The translations under genes and the position numbers were made by a program. Shown here piece by piece: positions 61,555 through 64,000 of a stretch of DNA of 64,000 bases. The first letter of the stretch is position 1. Each line of letters starts with the position of its first letter. The DNA is taken from NCBI GenBank assembly GCA_913055675.1, contig CAJXKY010000002.1, positions 1 through 64,000 of the forward strand, written 5' to 3'. This DNA comes from an uncultured Halanaerobiales bacterium (GTDB lineage: Bacteria; Bacillota; Halanaerobiia; Halanaerobiales; M55B127). The notes under the pieces are model-generated. The model saw only the letters and a program-made list of their open reading frames with translations. It did no database searches and was not told the DNA's origin.

Positions 61555-63981
61555 TTAACCCTCTCCAGCCACATAATCTATTATTTCTCTTAAGTTCATT
61601 TCTAAAACCGGGCATCTATCAGGAATAGAATTCAAAAATACTTTCCCATATCTTTTATTAATAACTCTATTATCCATGCAAATTACAATACCTTTATCAT
61701 TTTTGGATCTTATTAAACGACCAAATCCTTGTTTAAACTTGATTACTGCTTTTGGAATAAAATATTCAAAAAAGTAATTTTTACCTTCTTCCTGCATTAA
61801 TTTAACACGTGCTGCATTTACAGGGTCATTAGGTACCGGAAACGGTAAGCGCATTATTATTAGATATTTAAGATCATTACCAACAATATCTACACCCTCC
61901 CAAAAACTTTGAGTCCCAAATATTATTTGATTTTTTCCTGCTTTAAATTTATCCATAATATATTTTCTCGAATATTTACTTTGAGATAACACATTTATAT
62001 TATCTTCTTCTAATTTATAATTGATTTTTTTATATAAGTTATCAAGCATGCTATAGGAAGTAAAAAGAACCATTGTTGAACCACGAAAAGTTCTTAATAT
62101 ATCACTTAAATCGTCTGCAATTTGGCTAGTGAAAGCATTATTAGATGGTGTATATATATCATCTGGTATTATAAGTCTACTTTGTTTTTCATAGTCAAAA
62201 GGAGAATTAACAATTTTTTCATTATAATTTGAAATTCCCAAAGCATCTACGAAAAATTTAAAGGATTCATTAACTGTTAATGTAGCAGATGTCAATAAGG
62301 CATTTCTTAGGTTTTCCCATAACATTTCAGGAAGATGACCTTCTACATTAAGTAGAGCGCTCATATGACTAATGTATTTGTCATTATACCTATATTTTTC
62401 CAACCAAAATACATAATCATTATCATCAGCTTCTAAATTGAAGAGCATATTAAATGCTAATTCATTGACAGTATTCAAATTTTGTTTTAATTCCTGCAGT
62501 TCAGCTTCTATTTTATCATATTTTTCAATTATTTTTAATTGATTTATCAATCTTTTAATATGATTCATCAAATCATCATAATTTTTATGAAATTTAAATC
62601 CTTTATCATTTATTTCTTTATAAGTTTCATCTTCTTTTATTTCATCAGAAATAATAATACTGCTTTGTTCTTGATTTTGATAAAATTTATCTAAGATAAA
62701 AAAGTATTCTTTATTATTTTCTTCTAAAGTTTTTATTTTTGGAATTATATTTTGATCAATAATTTGATATATCTCCTTTTTATTTTTTACATCTAGTTTG
62801 CCAATTTTATTTCTTATCCTAGGAATTATTGAGTATTTTTTATCATATAATTTTTTTAAAATTTGTTTGTTAAGTTGAAAAGAACTTGTTTTACCAAGAT
62901 GATAAGTAGCTACATCATGAAAATTATGAGCCTCATCAATTATTAAACTCTTATATTTTGGCAAAGTTGAATAGCCCGAATTTTTTATCAAAGCATCAGA
63001 AAGTAGTAAATAATGATTAACTACAATTAAATCTGAGTTGAATAATTCATTTCTTGCTTTCATAAAGTAGCAATCATCATAATAAGGACATAAACTTCCA
63101 ATACAATAATCACTATCAGAAGCAACTTCATCCCAAACAGAAGATTTCAAATTAAACTTTATTTCATTCCTGACTCCAGTTTTGGTCTTTTCAGCCCAAT
63201 CAACTATTTTTTTAAAACTATTATTATCCTTATTATTAAAGGAATTACCAATGTTTTTAAGCTTTCGAAGACACAAATAATTTTTTCTTCCAATTGCTAA
63301 ATCAGCTTTGAAATTAAAAGGTAATACTTTCTTTAAAAATTCAACATCTTTATCTATAATTTGTTGTTGTAAATTAATAGTATTTGTAGAAATAACTACA
63401 GGTTGGTCATTTTTGTTTGCCCAATATAAGGCTGGAATTAAATATGCCAAGGATTTACCTATTCCAGTACCTGCTTCTATTAATGAAATTTCAGCATTGT
63501 TGAAATTATTGATAATATTTTCCGTGATTTCAAGTTGTTGGTTTCTATATTCAAAGTCATCCATTATTTTTGATAATGGTCCATCATCTTTAAAATAATT
63601 TAAGATCTCCTTTTTATTTATTTCCTTAACTTCTCCAATATCTTTTGGTTCAACTAATACATAAATATTATCGACATTATTATCAGAAATAGCAAAACCA
63701 ATTCCCTTGTTACCAATATTTGAAGCCACTCTAATATCTGCTCCTGAAGGAGTAGTATCACCTGACGGGTGATTGTGAAGAACCATCGAATTTTTTGGTA
63801 GAGTATTGATTATTGCAGGAGCCATATTTTTATTACCCCTTGCTAAAACTTCTATATTTTTGACAACTTCATTATCAAAATCTATTTCAAGAAGAAAAAA
63901 CACTTCATTTCCATCCGCATTATTTATCTCTGTCTTTATTTTGTTTTTTATTTCCTTTGTTAAAATATCTAATGTTTTCAA
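61555..63981 (-). CDS. DinG-family DNA helicase with N-terminal JAMM (RadC-like) domain
   Basis: About 808 residues. Residues 60-110 hold a complete JAMM zinc motif: H69-x-H71, seven residues, S79-x-x-D82 (HNHPSGDTTPSGAD). A DinG/XPD-type superfamily 2 helicase follows, with Walker A EAGTGIGKS at 169-177, Fe-S cysteines at 237, 293, 298 and 304, DEAH at 349-352 and later QSFWEGVDI and GFGRLIRS. The helicase unwinds damaged or structured DNA; the JAMM part could be a peptidase or a RadC-like domain. Start TTG 63981, six bases after AGGTG; GTG at 63990 is possible. Confidence 0.9.
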   Translation of the reverse strand: MKTLDILTKEIKNKIKTEINNADGNEVFFLLEIDFDNEVVKNIEVLARGNKNMAPAIINTLPKNSMVLHNHPSGDTTPSGADIRVASNIGNKGIGFAISDNNVDNIYVLVEPKDIGEVKEINKKEILNYFKDDGPLSKIMDDFEYRNQQLEITENIINNFNNAEISLIEAGTGIGKSLAYLIPALYWANKNDQPVVISTNTINLQQQIIDKDVEFLKKVLPFNFKADLAIGRKNYLCLRKLKNIGNSFNNKDNNSFKKIVDWAEKTKTGVRNEIKFNLKSSVWDEVASDSDYCIGSLCPYYDDCYFMKARNELFNSDLIVVNHYLLLSDALIKNSGYSTLPKYKSLIIDEAHNFHDVATYHLGKTSSFQLNKQILKKLYDKKYSIIPRIRNKIGKLDVKNKKEIYQIIDQNIIPKIKTLEENNKEYFFILDKFYQNQEQSSIIISDEIKEDETYKEINDKGFKFHKNYDDLMNHIKRLINQLKIIEKYDKIEAELQELKQNLNTVNELAFNMLFNLEADDNDYVFWLEKYRYNDKYISHMSALLNVEGHLPEMLWENLRNALLTSATLTVNESFKFFVDALGISNYNEKIVNSPFDYEKQSRLIIPDDIYTPSNNAFTSQIADDLSDILRTFRGSTMVLFTSYSMLDNLYKKINYKLEEDNINVLSQSKYSRKYIMDKFKAGKNQIIFGTQSFWEGVDIVGNDLKYLIIMRLPFPVPNDPVNAARVKLMQEEGKNYFFEYFIPKAVIKFKQGFGRLIRSKNDKGIVICMDNRVINKRYGKVFLNSIPDRCPVLEMNLREIIDYVAGEG

Positions 63982-64000
63982 ATTATTCACCTTTTAATTT

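Noticed and set aside
1-64000. CRISPR array, prophage, insertion sequence, tRNA or rRNA
   Set aside because: No spaced repeats, transposase, integrase or phage structural frames, and no recognisable tRNA or rRNA sequence were found.

Overview
This window comes from a low-GC, strictly anaerobic bacterium. The closest match by gene content is a halophilic, methylotrophic or acetogenic Firmicute of the Halanaerobiales type; this is inference, since there is no rRNA in the window. The reasons are: AT-rich DNA with strong Shine-Dalgarno sites and many TTG/GTG starts; Wood-Ljungdahl methyl-branch genes; a BCCT betaine carrier; many low-potential iron-sulfur flavoproteins; and a substrate-binding protein exported by an ordinary signal peptide without a lipobox cysteine, which fits a cell with an outer membrane.

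Region 1 (1-21400, minus strand) is a nearly gapless operon for using methylated amines, probably glycine betaine. In order of transcription: a BCCT transporter, then two corrinoid protein/MttB-family methyltransferase pairs, a hydantoinase-like ASKHA protein, a methyl-THF methyltransferase (MtgA type), a split HdrA-like pair, MetV, MetF, HdrC, a double-length HdrA, FlxD, FlxC, FlxB, FlxA, a third MttB-family protein, and the start of formate-THF ligase. The proposed flow is: methyl group from betaine to cobalamin to THF, oxidation by MetFV, with electrons shared between NAD(H) and ferredoxin by an Hdr-Flx assembly that has no HdrB subunit here, and release of formate by Fhs.

Region 2 (21539-26343) has two divergent paralogous TetR regulators, a cysteine-desulfurase-like protein, a YihY membrane protein, a BON protein and a YlbF-family protein.

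Region 3 (26365-33834, minus) is a peptide and amino-acid operon: BaiN-like flavoprotein, PatB-type C-S lyase, M18 aminopeptidase, P1 peptidase, PepV dipeptidase and an NhaC-type antiporter. It is followed by an esterase, an Ogt repair protein, an exported FAD protein with an SLH-like tail, and AsnS.

Region 4 (38491-51563, minus) is a glycerol-3-phosphate/glycerophosphodiester module: GlpK, a UroD-family protein, DUF47-PiT phosphate transporter, UgpB-A-E, a HAD phosphatase, a glycerophosphodiesterase, an anaerobic glycerol-3-phosphate dehydrogenase set (GlpA-like, FAD oxidoreductase, DUF1667) and the antiterminator GlpP. Two copies of the same small RNA-like element flank the UroD gene; each can form two mutually exclusive hairpins.

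Region 5 (51592-63981, minus) has a CoA-binding protein, a macrodomain protein, a 40-residue desulforedoxin, a P-type ATPase with an altered ion-site motif, a DUF2254 membrane protein, ThrC-ThrB-AhcY, dUTPase, a LysM-SleB hydrolase and a DinG helicase fused to a JAMM domain. No tRNA, rRNA, CRISPR array, insertion sequence or prophage was seen.
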